Program-made: the position numbers and the translations under genes
Notes under the pieces: generated by a model
Told to the model about the DNA's origin: nothing
The model's database searches: none
What the model saw: the letters and a program-made list of their open reading frames with translations, nothing else
Shown: positions 34,039 to 41,936 of the stretch, one piece after another
Layout of the letters: each line of letters opens with the position of its first letter
Position numbering within the stretch: the first letter of the stretch is position 1
Source of the DNA: Actinopolymorpha pittospori
GTDB taxonomy: Bacteria; Actinomycetota; Actinomycetes; Propionibacteriales; Actinopolymorphaceae
Assembly (NCBI RefSeq): GCF_014873875.1
Contig: NZ_JADBEM010000001.1
Span: 9,796,001 to 9,860,000, forward strand
Length of the DNA stretch: 64,000 bases
Direction of reading: 5' to 3'

Positions 34039-35042
34039 GCGACGCAGCGTTCCTCAGCGACCTCGACGCGGACGCCCGCCGCTTCGTGGCCGACCCGGTT
34101 GTGCCGGGTGTCTCGGTCGCGGTCGTCGACGGGGACGCCCCGATCTGGACCGGCTCCTACGGCGTGCGTGCCATGACCGGGTCCGCTCCGGTCGAGGAGG
34201 GAACGCTCTTCGAAGCGGCGTCGCTGAGCAAACCACTGACGGCATACACCGTCCTTCTCCTCGTGCGGGAAGGGCGGATCCATCTCGACCAGCCGTTGGA
34301 CGCCCTGCTCCCCGCGCCGTACCTGCCGCACGAGCCCGCCACGACGAAGATCACCGTCCGGATGGTGCTCACCCACACCACCGGTTACCCCAACTGGCGC
34401 CGGCCCGGCGAGCGGCTCACCCTGATCCGTGCGCCCGGTGTCCGGTTCGGCTACTCCGGTGAGGGTTTCGTCCAGCTCGAACGAGTGGTCGAGCACGTGA
34501 CCGGCCGACCGTTCGGCGACTACGTACGCGACAGGGTGCTGATGCAGCTCGGCCTGACCGACAGCACCTTCGCGTGGAGTCCGGCCCTGGCCGGTCGAAC
34601 CGCGTCGGGGCACACGGACACGAACGCACCTGTCCCGAAGCCGGATCCCTCGACCAACGCCGCGTCGTCCCTGCACACCACGGCCATCGACTTCGCGCGG
34701 TACCTCGCGGCCCTCATGGACCCAGCCCGCGAGGGACCACTCACGCGTGCGGACGTGGACGCGATGCTCACTCCGGAGGTACGGCTGCCCGGACCGCTCG
34801 CGTGGGGCCTCGGCTGGGGACTGGGCCGGAGCGTCGGTGCGGAGCAGGTGTTCTGGCACTGGGGAGACAACCCCGGCTTCAAGGCGTTCGCCGCGGGATC
34901 GCCGGTCCGGCGAACCGGCGTCGTCGTGCTGACCAACGGGGACGCCGGCATGGACGCCGCCGAGCACCTGGTCCGGCGGGTGCTTCCGGCCCTGTGCGCG
35001 CCGTTCGACCTGGTGCGCGACTTCCGCTCCTACATCTCCTGA
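34035..35042 (+). CDS. beta-lactamase-family serine hydrolase
   Basis: A 335-residue class C beta-lactamase/DD-peptidase-fold hydrolase. The nucleophile is Ser63 in S63-L-S-K66 (SxxK). The Tyr motif is GYSGEGF, with Gly in place of the usual Asn, and the third motif is FWHWGDNPGF. There is no signal peptide, so it acts in the cytosol and is more likely an esterase or amidase than a wall enzyme. The GTG start overlaps the folD stop by 4 bp, which makes a three-gene operon; a link to folate chemistry is not evident. Confidence 0.85.
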   Translation: MSDAAFLSDLDADARRFVADPVVPGVSVAVVDGDAPIWTGSYGVRAMTGSAPVEEGTLFEAASLSKPLTAYTVLLLVREGRIHLDQPLDALLPAPYLPHEPATTKITVRMVLTHTTGYPNWRRPGERLTLIRAPGVRFGYSGEGFVQLERVVEHVTGRPFGDYVRDRVLMQLGLTDSTFAWSPALAGRTASGHTDTNAPVPKPDPSTNAASSLHTTAIDFARYLAALMDPAREGPLTRADVDAMLTPEVRLPGPLAWGLGWGLGRSVGAEQVFWHWGDNPGFKAFAAGSPVRRTGVVVLTNGDAGMDAAEHLVRRVLPALCAPFDLVRDFRSYIS

Positions 35043-35062
35043 CAGGTGCCGTCCGCCGCCCG

Positions 35063-35746
35063 CTAGCTGTCGGTGGCGGGTGGGACGAGGCCGGTGCGGT
35101 AGGCGTAACTGACGGCCTGGGCGCGGTCGCGCACACCGAGCTTGGCGAAGACATGGTTGATGTGGGTCTTCACCGTCCCCTCGCTCACCACGAGGTGGGC
35201 CGCGATCTCGGTGTTGGACAGGCCCTCCGCGACCAGCACCAACACCTCGGTCTCGCGAGGTGTCAGTCCGTCGGGTCGCTCCGGTACGGGCTCCGGCCGG
35301 CTCGGAGGCGAGGTCGCGGCGATCGCCTCGACCAGGTGGTGCTGGACGGCCCGGTCGATCACCGCGCGGCCACCGGCCACTTGGTGGAGCGCGGCCCGGA
35401 TCTCCTCGGCTCCGGCGTCCTTGGTGAGGTAACCCCGGGCGCCGGCGCGCAGGGCGTCGAGGACGGAGCGGTCGTCGGCGTACGTCGTCAGCGCCACGAC
35501 CTGGACGTCGTCGAAGCGTTCCCGCACCCGCCTGGTCGCCTCGATGCCGTCGCAGCGCGGCATCCGCAGATCCATCAGCACCACATCGGGGCGGAGCCGG
35601 CCGGCCAGCTCGACCGCCTGTTCGCCGTCGGCCGCGGCGCCGACGACCTCCACTCCGGGCAGCAGGTCCAGCAGCATCGCGAGGCCCTCGCGGACGACGC
35701 GCTGGTCGTCGGCGAGCAGCACCCGGATCGGTGTGTCCTCACTCAT
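35063..35746 (-). CDS. LuxR/NarL-family response regulator
   Basis: A 227-residue regulator: receiver domain with RVLLADDQRVVREG, phosphorylation Asp in VVLMDLRMPRCDG, LTTYADD and YLTKDAGAEE; LuxR HTH with LTPRETEVLVLVAEGLSNTEIA and VVSEGTVKTHINHVF. ATG 35746 overlaps the kinase stop (ATGA on the minus strand), so the ORF extension upstream is not used. It is the partner of the kinase at 35743-37014. Confidence 0.92.
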   Translation of the reverse strand: MSEDTPIRVLLADDQRVVREGLAMLLDLLPGVEVVGAAADGEQAVELAGRLRPDVVLMDLRMPRCDGIEATRRVRERFDDVQVVALTTYADDRSVLDALRAGARGYLTKDAGAEEIRAALHQVAGGRAVIDRAVQHHLVEAIAATSPPSRPEPVPERPDGLTPRETEVLVLVAEGLSNTEIAAHLVVSEGTVKTHINHVFAKLGVRDRAQAVSYAYRTGLVPPATDS

Positions 35747-37014
35747 CCGTGCCCTCCAGGCACCCACAGGACCACCCGGAAGCCGTTGCCCGTGGGCGCC
35801 GCGGTGACCGTGCCACCGAGGAGTTCGGCTCGCTCGCGCATCCCGCTCACGCCGTACCCGCGGTCGTCGAGTTGATGGTCGTCGAGCCGCTCGTCGTCGA
35901 GCTGCCGGTTGTCGGGGTTCTGCTCGCCGCGATGGTCGGCCGGTCCCGCGTCCGTCGTGAAGTCCTCGACGCTCAGCCGGGTGCCGCCGGGTTCGTAGCC
36001 CAACCGGACTTCCACGTGGTCGGGTCGGGCGTGCTTGCGGACGTTGGTCAACGCCTCCTGCGCGACGCGGTAGAGCGTGAGGCGGGTCTGCGGTCCGAGG
36101 TCGTGCGGCGTACCCGAGACCTCGAGGTCACACCGGACGCCGCTGTCGCGTGAATACTCACCAGCCAGCGCCCGCAGCCGTTCCGGTCCGGGCAGGTCCT
36201 CGTCCCGCAACATGCCGATGGCCTGCCGCGCCTCGCCCAACCCCGCCTCGGCCAGGTGCCGGGCGCGTTCGATCGTGTCGGTCAGGCGCGGATCGACCGA
36301 CTCGCGGACGGCGAGCAGGCGGGCGCCCTCCAGATGCAGAAGGAGACCGGACAGCGAGTGCGCGAGGACGTCGTGCATCTCGCGGGCGAGCCGCTGGCGT
36401 TCTGCCAGCGTCGCCGCGCCGAGCTGAGCCTCCCGGCTCCTCTCCAGCTCCACGAGCAGCGTCTCCGCCTGGACGGTGCGTGCCCGGAGCTGGCGCGCGT
36501 AGATCCCGAGCCGGTAGAACGCGACCGCGCCGAGTTCGCTCACCAGGATCGACGTCAACGGACGGTCGGCGCCGAGGATCCCCGCCGCGCCGAGAGCCAC
36601 CAGCGTGCCGATGGCGACGGCGGCGCCTGCCCGGCGGGGCAGCGTCGAGGCCGCCACGACCGCGGCGATGAAGCCGCCGACGAAACCCGGGCCGTCCGGA
36701 ACGATCCAGACCAAAGTCACCGAACTCCCGACCAGGACGGCGAAGAGAACGATCCGGAACAGCAGGGGCAGTCGCCTGCCGAGGGCGCTCGCGATGAGGC
36801 CGGCGCTCCCGACCACGCCGCCGAACAGGGCGAGGAGAACGATGAGTCCCGCCCCGTGCAGGCCCGGCCGTGGTTCGCTGCGGGCGCCGAGGGTCAGCGC
36901 GACCACGAGCACGGCGAATCCGGCGGGCCGCGCCCACAGGAGCAGGCCGTGACGGTGGCCCCGATCGCCTTCGAGGGCAGTGATCGTCGAGGCCGGGGAG
37001 AAGTGCGCGGACAC
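35743..37014 (-). CDS. NarL-type sensor histidine kinase
   Basis: A 423-residue kinase with five or six membrane segments in residues 15-150, then HisKA_3 with the His in RLAREMHDVLAHSLSGLLLHLEG, N box YRVAQEALTNVRKHARPDHVEV and G box GYGVSGMRERAELLGG. Between the N and G boxes is an Asp-rich insertion (NPDNRQLDDERLDDHQLDDRG) encoded by near-repeats of GTCGTCGAG; it falls in the ATP-lid region. The GTG at 37014 (MSAHFSPAST) was chosen because TACCGT lies 6 nt upstream on the minus strand; the upstream ORF is low-complexity. Confidence 0.88.
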   Translation of the reverse strand: MSAHFSPASTITALEGDRGHRHGLLLWARPAGFAVLVVALTLGARSEPRPGLHGAGLIVLLALFGGVVGSAGLIASALGRRLPLLFRIVLFAVLVGSSVTLVWIVPDGPGFVGGFIAAVVAASTLPRRAGAAVAIGTLVALGAAGILGADRPLTSILVSELGAVAFYRLGIYARQLRARTVQAETLLVELERSREAQLGAATLAERQRLAREMHDVLAHSLSGLLLHLEGARLLAVRESVDPRLTDTIERARHLAEAGLGEARQAIGMLRDEDLPGPERLRALAGEYSRDSGVRCDLEVSGTPHDLGPQTRLTLYRVAQEALTNVRKHARPDHVEVRLGYEPGGTRLSVEDFTTDAGPADHRGEQNPDNRQLDDERLDDHQLDDRGYGVSGMRERAELLGGTVTAAPTGNGFRVVLWVPGGHG

Positions 37015-37020
37015 CGCATC

Positions 37021-37026
37021 ACGGTA
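37021..37026 (-). promoter_or_regulatory. leaderless -10 box (TACCGT) for the sensor kinase
   Basis: TACCGT on the minus strand ends 6 nt before GTG 37014 and decides that start. Confidence 0.45.
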
Positions 37027-37269
37027 GTACCGGCGCCGGCGCGGGGTCGTCCACCTCCGGGTGGAGGTCGAGCAGGCGACGAGTTGCACCCGTGGGTGGG
37101 GGCCGCTGCGACCACGGGTCGACCGAAGCGAGTCGGCGGATCTCCCACCCTGCGCAGACGACGCCACGGGGTCTCCGCCCGCACTCTGGACATCGCTCCG
37201 CGTGGTGCGGATGCGGGCCCCGGCGAGTCGTCCGACGAGCGCCGAGCGGCCCACCGAACGGAGGAGATC

Positions 37270-37455
37270 ATGGTTCTACGTCTGGCCGTCATCGGTGCGG
37301 CCCTGATCGTCATGGGCTTCGGGCACCTACTCGGCGACAGCCCGTGGACAGCGGTCGCGGGTGGTGTCGTGCTCGTCGTCGCGGGGATCCTCGCGGCCGT
37401 CCGGTACCGGCGAGGACTGCCGGTGTCCAGGCTGATCGGCGGTGGCCGCCGATGA
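37270..37455 (+). CDS. small two-helix membrane protein
   Basis: A 61-residue protein with two hydrophobic segments (LRLAVIGAALIVMGFGHLL and WTAVAGGVVLVVAGILAAV) and a basic tail RYRRGLPVSRLIGGGRR. The ATG has CGGAGGAG upstream. It overlaps the start of the VC0807-family gene by 4 bp, so it is part of a three-gene operon with that protein and a P450. No family recognised. Confidence 0.65.
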   Translation: MVLRLAVIGAALIVMGFGHLLGDSPWTAVAGGVVLVVAGILAAVRYRRGLPVSRLIGGGRR

Positions 37456-38186
37456 GTACCGCCCACGCTCAGTCTCGGGTGCGGCTTCGGCGGCTGCTGC
37501 CCAGCATCGCGCTCAACGGCGCCGTTCCCCTGCTCCTGTACGTGTTGCTGCGTCCACACGTGAGCGGCGACGTGACGGCGCTCGCGATCGCCGGCGCGGT
37601 CCCGGTCGTCCTCACCGCCGCGGAGCTCCTGTGGCGCCGGCGGCTGGACGCGTTCGGGGTGATCGCCGTGGTGGGGTTCGGCATCGTCGTGCTCCTCCAG
37701 CTGGTCTCCGGCGGCAACGCACTGCTGCTCAAGCTGCAGGACTCGGTCGTGACCGGGCCGCTCGGCCTGGTCTGCCTGGGCTCGGTCGCGGTACGCAGGC
37801 CCCTGCACCTGTTGGTGATGCGCCTGCTCGCCGCGCGCAGGCCGGAGTTGACGGCGGTGACCGCCGACCCGGCGTGGCGTCGTACGTCGATGGTGTTCAC
37901 CGCCCTGGTGGGGAGCACGCTGGTGGCCCACGCGCTCGCCATGGTGGTGCTGGCCCTCACGCTGCCGACGGCGACGTTCCTGGCGCTCTCCCGCCCGATC
38001 GGCTGGGCCGTCCTCGGGATCGGCGGCGCCTGCCTGTACTGGTACCGCTCCCGGATACGCGGCCGTCGCGCCGGCGTCCCGGCCGAGGCCCTGGCCGACG
38101 TCGACGTCGACGTCGACGTCGACGTCGACGTCGACGTCCCTACCGAGGCTCGGGGCATCGCCGCGAAGAAGGAGATCAAACGATGA
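37452..38186 (+). CDS. VC0807 family membrane protein
   Basis: A 244-residue protein with about six hydrophobic segments, matching the VC0807 family: LLPSIALNGAVPLLLYVLL, PVVLTAAELLWRRRLDAFGV, GPLGLVCLGSVAVRRPLHLL, and SRPIGWAVLGIGGACLYWY. The family is of unknown function. The cytoplasmic tail carries seven Asp-Val pairs made by a perfect hexamer repeat, then a basic end AAKKEIKR. It overlaps both neighbours by 4 bp. Confidence 0.8.
   Translation: MSTAHAQSRVRLRRLLPSIALNGAVPLLLYVLLRPHVSGDVTALAIAGAVPVVLTAAELLWRRRLDAFGVIAVVGFGIVVLLQLVSGGNALLLKLQDSVVTGPLGLVCLGSVAVRRPLHLLVMRLLAARRPELTAVTADPAWRRTSMVFTALVGSTLVAHALAMVVLALTLPTATFLALSRPIGWAVLGIGGACLYWYRSRIRGRRAGVPAEALADVDVDVDVDVDVDVPTEARGIAAKKEIKR
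38097..38138. repeat. seven tandem GACGTC units inside the VC0807-family gene
   Basis: A perfect 42-bp hexamer microsatellite that encodes (Asp-Val)7 near the C-terminus. As the unit is a multiple of three, copy-number change would alter tail length without a frameshift. Confidence 0.9.
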
Positions 38187-39328
38187 GCAGCAAGCCGGAC
38201 ATCACCCAGATCACGACCGCCGCCGGAGACCCGGCCTGGCTGGTCACCGGCTATGACGCCGTACGCTCGCTGTTCGCCGACAGCCGGCTGGGCCGCTCGC
38301 ATCCACGGCCCGACGAAGCGCCACGGCTCTTCGAGACGGCCCTCGTCGGGAGCCCCTCCGGCACCTTCGAAACCGAACACGCCGACCACCTCCGGATGCG
38401 ACGGGCGCTCAGCAAGGCGTTCTCCGCGCGTCGCATGGAAGCCCTGCGACCACGGGTGCAGGTCCTCGTTGACAGCCTGCTCGACGACCTGCTCGAGCGG
38501 ACTCCCCCGGTCGACTTCCACGAGGCCTTCTCCTTCCCGTTGCCCGCCCTGGTGATCTCCGAACTGCTCGGCGTTCCGACCCAGGATCGGGACAGGTTCC
38601 GGGTCTGGTCGGAGGACATGGCCCACCGGACCGACCGCGCCAAGGCGGACGCCGGCCTGCAGAGCCTGCTCACCTACCTCGACGACCTGGTCAAGGTCAA
38701 GCGACGGCAGCAGGCGCAGGACGTGATCTCCGACCTCGTGGCGGCTGCCGACCAGACGGGAGAGCTGACACAGAAGGAGATCGTGGGATTCTCGATGCTC
38801 CTCCTCTTCGCCGGTCACGTGACCACGGCCACCGCGCTCGAGAAGGGCATCATGCTCCTCGACCTCCACCCTGAGCAGCGGGCAGCGTTGTGGGGCGATC
38901 CGGACCTCGCCGCAGGTGCCGTGGAGGAGATCCTCCGGGCACCCTTTCCCATCCCGGAAACGACAACGACAAGGTCCGGTTCCGCTGGCACCCCGCGCTA
39001 CGCCCGCGCCGACATCGCCTGCACGGAGCAGACGATCCGGGCCGGCGACCTGGTCGTTCTCGCTCGCGGGGCGGCCAACCAGGACGATCGGGTCTTCACC
39101 GAGCCGAACCGTTTCGACGTACGACGGGAGGACAATCCGCACCTGGCGTTCGGCCACGGACCGCACTACTGCCTTGGCGCGCCCCTCGCCCGGATCGAGC
39201 TCCAGGTGGCCTTCGCCACGATCCCGCGACGGGTGCCGACCCTGCGACTCGCGGTGCCGGCGGCCGAGATCGAGCGGCGGACGGACCTGGTGATCGGCGC
39301 CCTCACCGAACTGCCGGTCACCTGGTGA
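38183..39328 (+). CDS. cytochrome P450
   Basis: A 381-residue bacterial class I P450. The haem loop is FGHGPHYCLGAPLAR with the axial ligand Cys330. The K-helix ExxR is in VEEILR. The I-helix reads LLLFAGHVTTATAL: the acid that usually precedes the conserved Thr (AGHETT) is Val213. That acid helps deliver protons in most P450s. AAGGAG lies 8 nt before the ATG, which overlaps the VC0807 gene stop. No ferredoxin or reductase is nearby, and no secondary-metabolite cluster surrounds it, so the substrate is unknown. Confidence 0.9.
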   Translation: MSSKPDITQITTAAGDPAWLVTGYDAVRSLFADSRLGRSHPRPDEAPRLFETALVGSPSGTFETEHADHLRMRRALSKAFSARRMEALRPRVQVLVDSLLDDLLERTPPVDFHEAFSFPLPALVISELLGVPTQDRDRFRVWSEDMAHRTDRAKADAGLQSLLTYLDDLVKVKRRQQAQDVISDLVAAADQTGELTQKEIVGFSMLLLFAGHVTTATALEKGIMLLDLHPEQRAALWGDPDLAAGAVEEILRAPFPIPETTTTRSGSAGTPRYARADIACTEQTIRAGDLVVLARGAANQDDRVFTEPNRFDVRREDNPHLAFGHGPHYCLGAPLARIELQVAFATIPRRVPTLRLAVPAAEIERRTDLVIGALTELPVTW

Positions 39329-39382
39329 GGCGTCGGCACGCCCGGAGCACCGCGTTCGCGCATCCGCGAGGTCGCTCGCCGT

Positions 39383-39388
39383 TACATT
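39383..39388 (+). promoter_or_regulatory. leaderless -10 box (TACATT) for the cis-prenyltransferase
   Basis: TACATT ends 7 nt before ATG 39396; no ribosome-binding site is present. Confidence 0.6.
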
Positions 39389-39395
39389 GATTCAC

Positions 39396-40172
39396 ATGAT
39401 TCTCCGGGACCTGCTCTACGCGCTGTACGCCCGTCGACTTCGCCGACAGCTGGCCGGGGCAGCGGTTCCCGGCCATGTCGCCCTGGTCATGGACGGCAAC
39501 CGCCGATGGGCCCGGGAGATGGGGTTCGAGAACCCGAGCGTCGGCCACCGCTACGGCGCCGAGCACGTCGAGAAGGTGCTCGAGTGGTGCGCCGAGGCCG
39601 GGATCCGGCGGGTCACGATCTTCGTCGCCTCGATCGACAACCTGCACAAGCGCGGGTCGGACGAGGTGCGGTTCCTCATGGAGATGGTCGAGCGGGTGAT
39701 CGCCGAGCGCCTCGCCAACAACGCCGGCCGGTGGCAGGTGCACCTCGCGGGCGACCTCGACGAGCTCCCCGACTCGACCGCGCACGCGCTGAAGATCGCC
39801 CGCGACACCACCGCCGAACGAGACACGGACTCGCACCTGACCATCGCGGTGGGCTACGACGGCCGGGAGGAGATCACCGAGGCGCTGCGCTCGCTGCTCG
39901 ACGCCGAGGCACACGCGGGCCGGACGCTGGCCGACCTCGCCCAGACGTTGACCTCGGCCGACATCTCCGCGCACCTCTACACCAAGGGCCAGCCCGACCC
40001 GGATCTGGTGATCCGCACCAGCGGTGAACGCCGCATGTCGGGATTCCTGCTGTGGCAGGCGGCCTACTCCGAGCTGTACTTCTGCGACGTGTACTGGCCG
40101 GGGTTCCGGCACGTGGACTTCCTCCGCGCACTGCGCTCCTACGACGCCCGACACCGCCGGTTCGGAGGCTGA
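39396..40172 (+). CDS. cis-prenyltransferase (isoprenyl diphosphate synthase, UppS family)
   Basis: A 258-residue UppS-family enzyme that adds isopentenyl units in Z configuration. Motifs are HVALVMDGNRRWAREMG (catalytic Asp, Region I), GAEHVEKVLEWCAEAGI, DLVIRTSGERRMSGFLLWQAAYSELYF (Regions IV-V; RTSGExR and WQ) and FCDVYWPGF. Actinomycetes carry two or more copies, one of them making short Z-FPP; which one this is cannot be told. The ATG at 39396 is chosen over TTG 39387 because it sits 7 nt after a TACATT box. The partner and pathway are cell-wall lipid carrier synthesis. Confidence 0.88.
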   Translation: MILRDLLYALYARRLRRQLAGAAVPGHVALVMDGNRRWAREMGFENPSVGHRYGAEHVEKVLEWCAEAGIRRVTIFVASIDNLHKRGSDEVRFLMEMVERVIAERLANNAGRWQVHLAGDLDELPDSTAHALKIARDTTAERDTDSHLTIAVGYDGREEITEALRSLLDAEAHAGRTLADLAQTLTSADISAHLYTKGQPDPDLVIRTSGERRMSGFLLWQAAYSELYFCDVYWPGFRHVDFLRALRSYDARHRRFGG

Positions 40173-40189
40173 CCCGACACCTGGCGCCC

Positions 40190-40224
40190 GACGCCTGACC
40201 GGACGCCTGACCTGACGCCTGACC
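40190..40224. repeat. three 11-bp units (12-bp period) after the cis-prenyltransferase
   Basis: GACGCCTGACC occurs at 40190-40200, 40202-40212 and 40214-40224, and degenerate copies reach back to the stop codon at 40170-40172 (GGCTGACC). It resembles the repeats that overlap other stop codons in this window. Confidence 0.75.
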
Positions 40225-40278
40225 TGGGGTGATCGGTGCAGCGGTCACGTGTCGGATGCACCTGTCGGTGGATCGGCC

Positions 40279-40284
40279 TACCGT
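40279..40284 (+). promoter_or_regulatory. candidate -10 box (TACCGT) for the LLM oxidoreductase
   Basis: TACCGT would give a leader of about 16 nt that holds GGAGG before ATG 40307. Confidence 0.35.
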
Positions 40285-40306
40285 TGGTGGCGGTTGGAGG
40301 TGCGAC

Positions 40307-41155
40307 ATGAGATACGGACTCGACATCTCCTCGGCCGGCTCGTGGGGCGACCCCCGCACGATGGCCGAGATGGCAGCCCTGGCCGAGGCATCCGGCTGGG
40401 ACGGCGTGTTCCTCGAAGACTACGTGTTCTTCCCCGGCGGCCTGGAGTCCTTCGATCCGTGGGTGACCCTGGCCGCCATCGCGCTCGCCACCGACACCGT
40501 GCGACTCGGGACGCTCGTGACCCCGTTGCCGCTGCGGCAACCCGCGCGGGTGGCGGTCGAGGCCATGACCCTCGACCATCTCTCCGGCGGCAGGTTCGTC
40601 CTCGGTGTCGGCGCGGGAGACCCGGCGAGCGACGACGTCCGGGCGCGCGGCGATGCGCTCACCGCGCGGTCGGCGGCGGAGATCCTCGACGAGGCCATCG
40701 AGGTGATCAACGCCCTCTGGTCGGGCAAGGAGACGACGTTCCATGGCTCCCACCTCGACCTGAGCGACGCGACCCTGCGCCCGCGGCCGCTGCAACGCCC
40801 CGGCATCCCGATCTGGGTCGGTGGGTGCCTGACCAGACGGGGGCCGCGGGAGCGGGCGCTGCGCTGGGACGGCGCGTGCCTGTACGGCACACCCCCGCCG
40901 ACGTGGCGCGACGTGACCGCCGACGAGGTACGCGCACTGCGGCACGACGCGCGCGAACGCCGCGGTGACGACACCTTCGTCGTGGCCGTGGGCGGGCGCG
41001 AGCGGCGTGACGACCTGGACGCGGAGATCGACTACGTGACCTCGCTCGCCGAGGCCGGCACCGACTGGTGGCATGAGTACGTGCCGCCCCGGCTGCCCTA
41101 CGACACGGCTCGTGCGCTGGTGGAGGCGGGGCCGATCCGGGCCCGACCCAGCTGA
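40307..41155 (+). CDS. LLM-class flavin-dependent oxidoreductase
   Basis: A 282-residue luciferase-like monooxygenase with the (beta/alpha)8 barrel: MRYGLDISSAGSWGDPRTMAEMA, LGTLVTPLPLRQPARVAVEAMTLDHLSGGRFVLGVGAG and RPGIPIWVGG. It uses FMNH2 or F420H2 with an organic substrate that is not predictable. ATG 40307 has GGAGG 6 nt upstream, so the longer ORF is not used. A single-gene unit followed by a strong hairpin. Confidence 0.88.
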   Translation: MRYGLDISSAGSWGDPRTMAEMAALAEASGWDGVFLEDYVFFPGGLESFDPWVTLAAIALATDTVRLGTLVTPLPLRQPARVAVEAMTLDHLSGGRFVLGVGAGDPASDDVRARGDALTARSAAEILDEAIEVINALWSGKETTFHGSHLDLSDATLRPRPLQRPGIPIWVGGCLTRRGPRERALRWDGACLYGTPPPTWRDVTADEVRALRHDARERRGDDTFVVAVGGRERRDDLDAEIDYVTSLAEAGTDWWHEYVPPRLPYDTARALVEAGPIRARPS

Positions 41156-41168
41156 GGCGCGCCCGCGT

Positions 41169-41203
41169 CCGGCCCGGCCACCTGGTCGGTGCGCCCGGGC
41201 CGG
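41169..41203 (+). terminator. hairpin after the LLM oxidoreductase
   Basis: CCGGCCCGG (41169-41177) pairs with CCGGGCCGG (41195-41203) across a 17-nt loop, 13 bp after the stop codon. Confidence 0.55.
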
Positions 41204-41314
41204 GGAGTCGCCGGACGACCTTTTCCTCGTCGCACGCAGCTCACCAGAGCGCACACGCAGCGTCGCGACGGCCTGTCAACCCGGGCCTGCGGCACGCGCC
41301 CGGCCGCCGCCTAT

Positions 41315-41320
41315 TAGCGT
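41315..41320 (+). promoter_or_regulatory. leaderless -10 box (TAGCGT) for the carbonic anhydrase
   Basis: TAGCGT ends 7 nt before GTG 41328 and decides that start. Confidence 0.5.
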
Positions 41321-41327
41321 CAGTGGT

Positions 41328-41825
41328 GTGACCGGCTCGTTCGATGACCTCCTCGCTGCCAACGCGCGCTACGCCGACGACTTCAAACTCGCCGGCTTCG
41401 ACGGGGTCGCCCATGCCGGCGTCGCCGTCGTCACCTGCATGGACTCCCGCATCGACCCACTCGGGATGCTCGGCCTGCGCCCGGGTGACGCGAAGATGCT
41501 GCGCAACCCCGGCGGGCGGGTCGACGACCACGTGCTGGTGGCGCTCGTGGTGGCCGTCAGCCTGCTCGGCGTCGACCGCGTCCTCGTCGTCCCTCACACC
41601 CGGTGCGCCATGGCCAGCGGGTCCGAGAACGAGATCCGGGAGCGGGTCAGCCAGGCCAGCGGCCGGGACGCCTCCTGGCAGACGTTCGGCGCGATCCAGG
41701 ACCAGACGGCCGCGCTGCGCGACGACGTCGCCCGGATCCGAGCCCATCCGCTCATCCCCGAGTCCGTCGCGGTCGGCGGCTTCATGTACGACGTCGACAC
41801 CGGCCGGCTGCACCAGCTCGTCTGA
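41328..41825 (+). CDS. beta-class carbonic anhydrase
   Basis: A 165-residue beta-carbonic anhydrase, which hydrates CO2 with a Zn ion. The metal ligands are Cys37 in TCMDSR, with the Asp39-Arg41 dyad, and His90 and Cys93 in PHTRC. The length is that of the short actinobacterial type (Rv1284-like). It starts at GTG 41328, 7 nt after TAGCGT; the upstream ORF is not supported. A single-gene unit. Confidence 0.9.
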   Translation: MTGSFDDLLAANARYADDFKLAGFDGVAHAGVAVVTCMDSRIDPLGMLGLRPGDAKMLRNPGGRVDDHVLVALVVAVSLLGVDRVLVVPHTRCAMASGSENEIRERVSQASGRDASWQTFGAIQDQTAALRDDVARIRAHPLIPESVAVGGFMYDVDTGRLHQLV

Positions 41826-41936
41826 CCGGGTCGCGGGTCGACTCCTCGCCTCACTTCGTCACTGTCCGTTGCCCCACGTGGCTGGGGTAGTGTCACCGAG
41901 CCGCTGGACGCCATCGACGGGGACGCGAGGAGCGCG

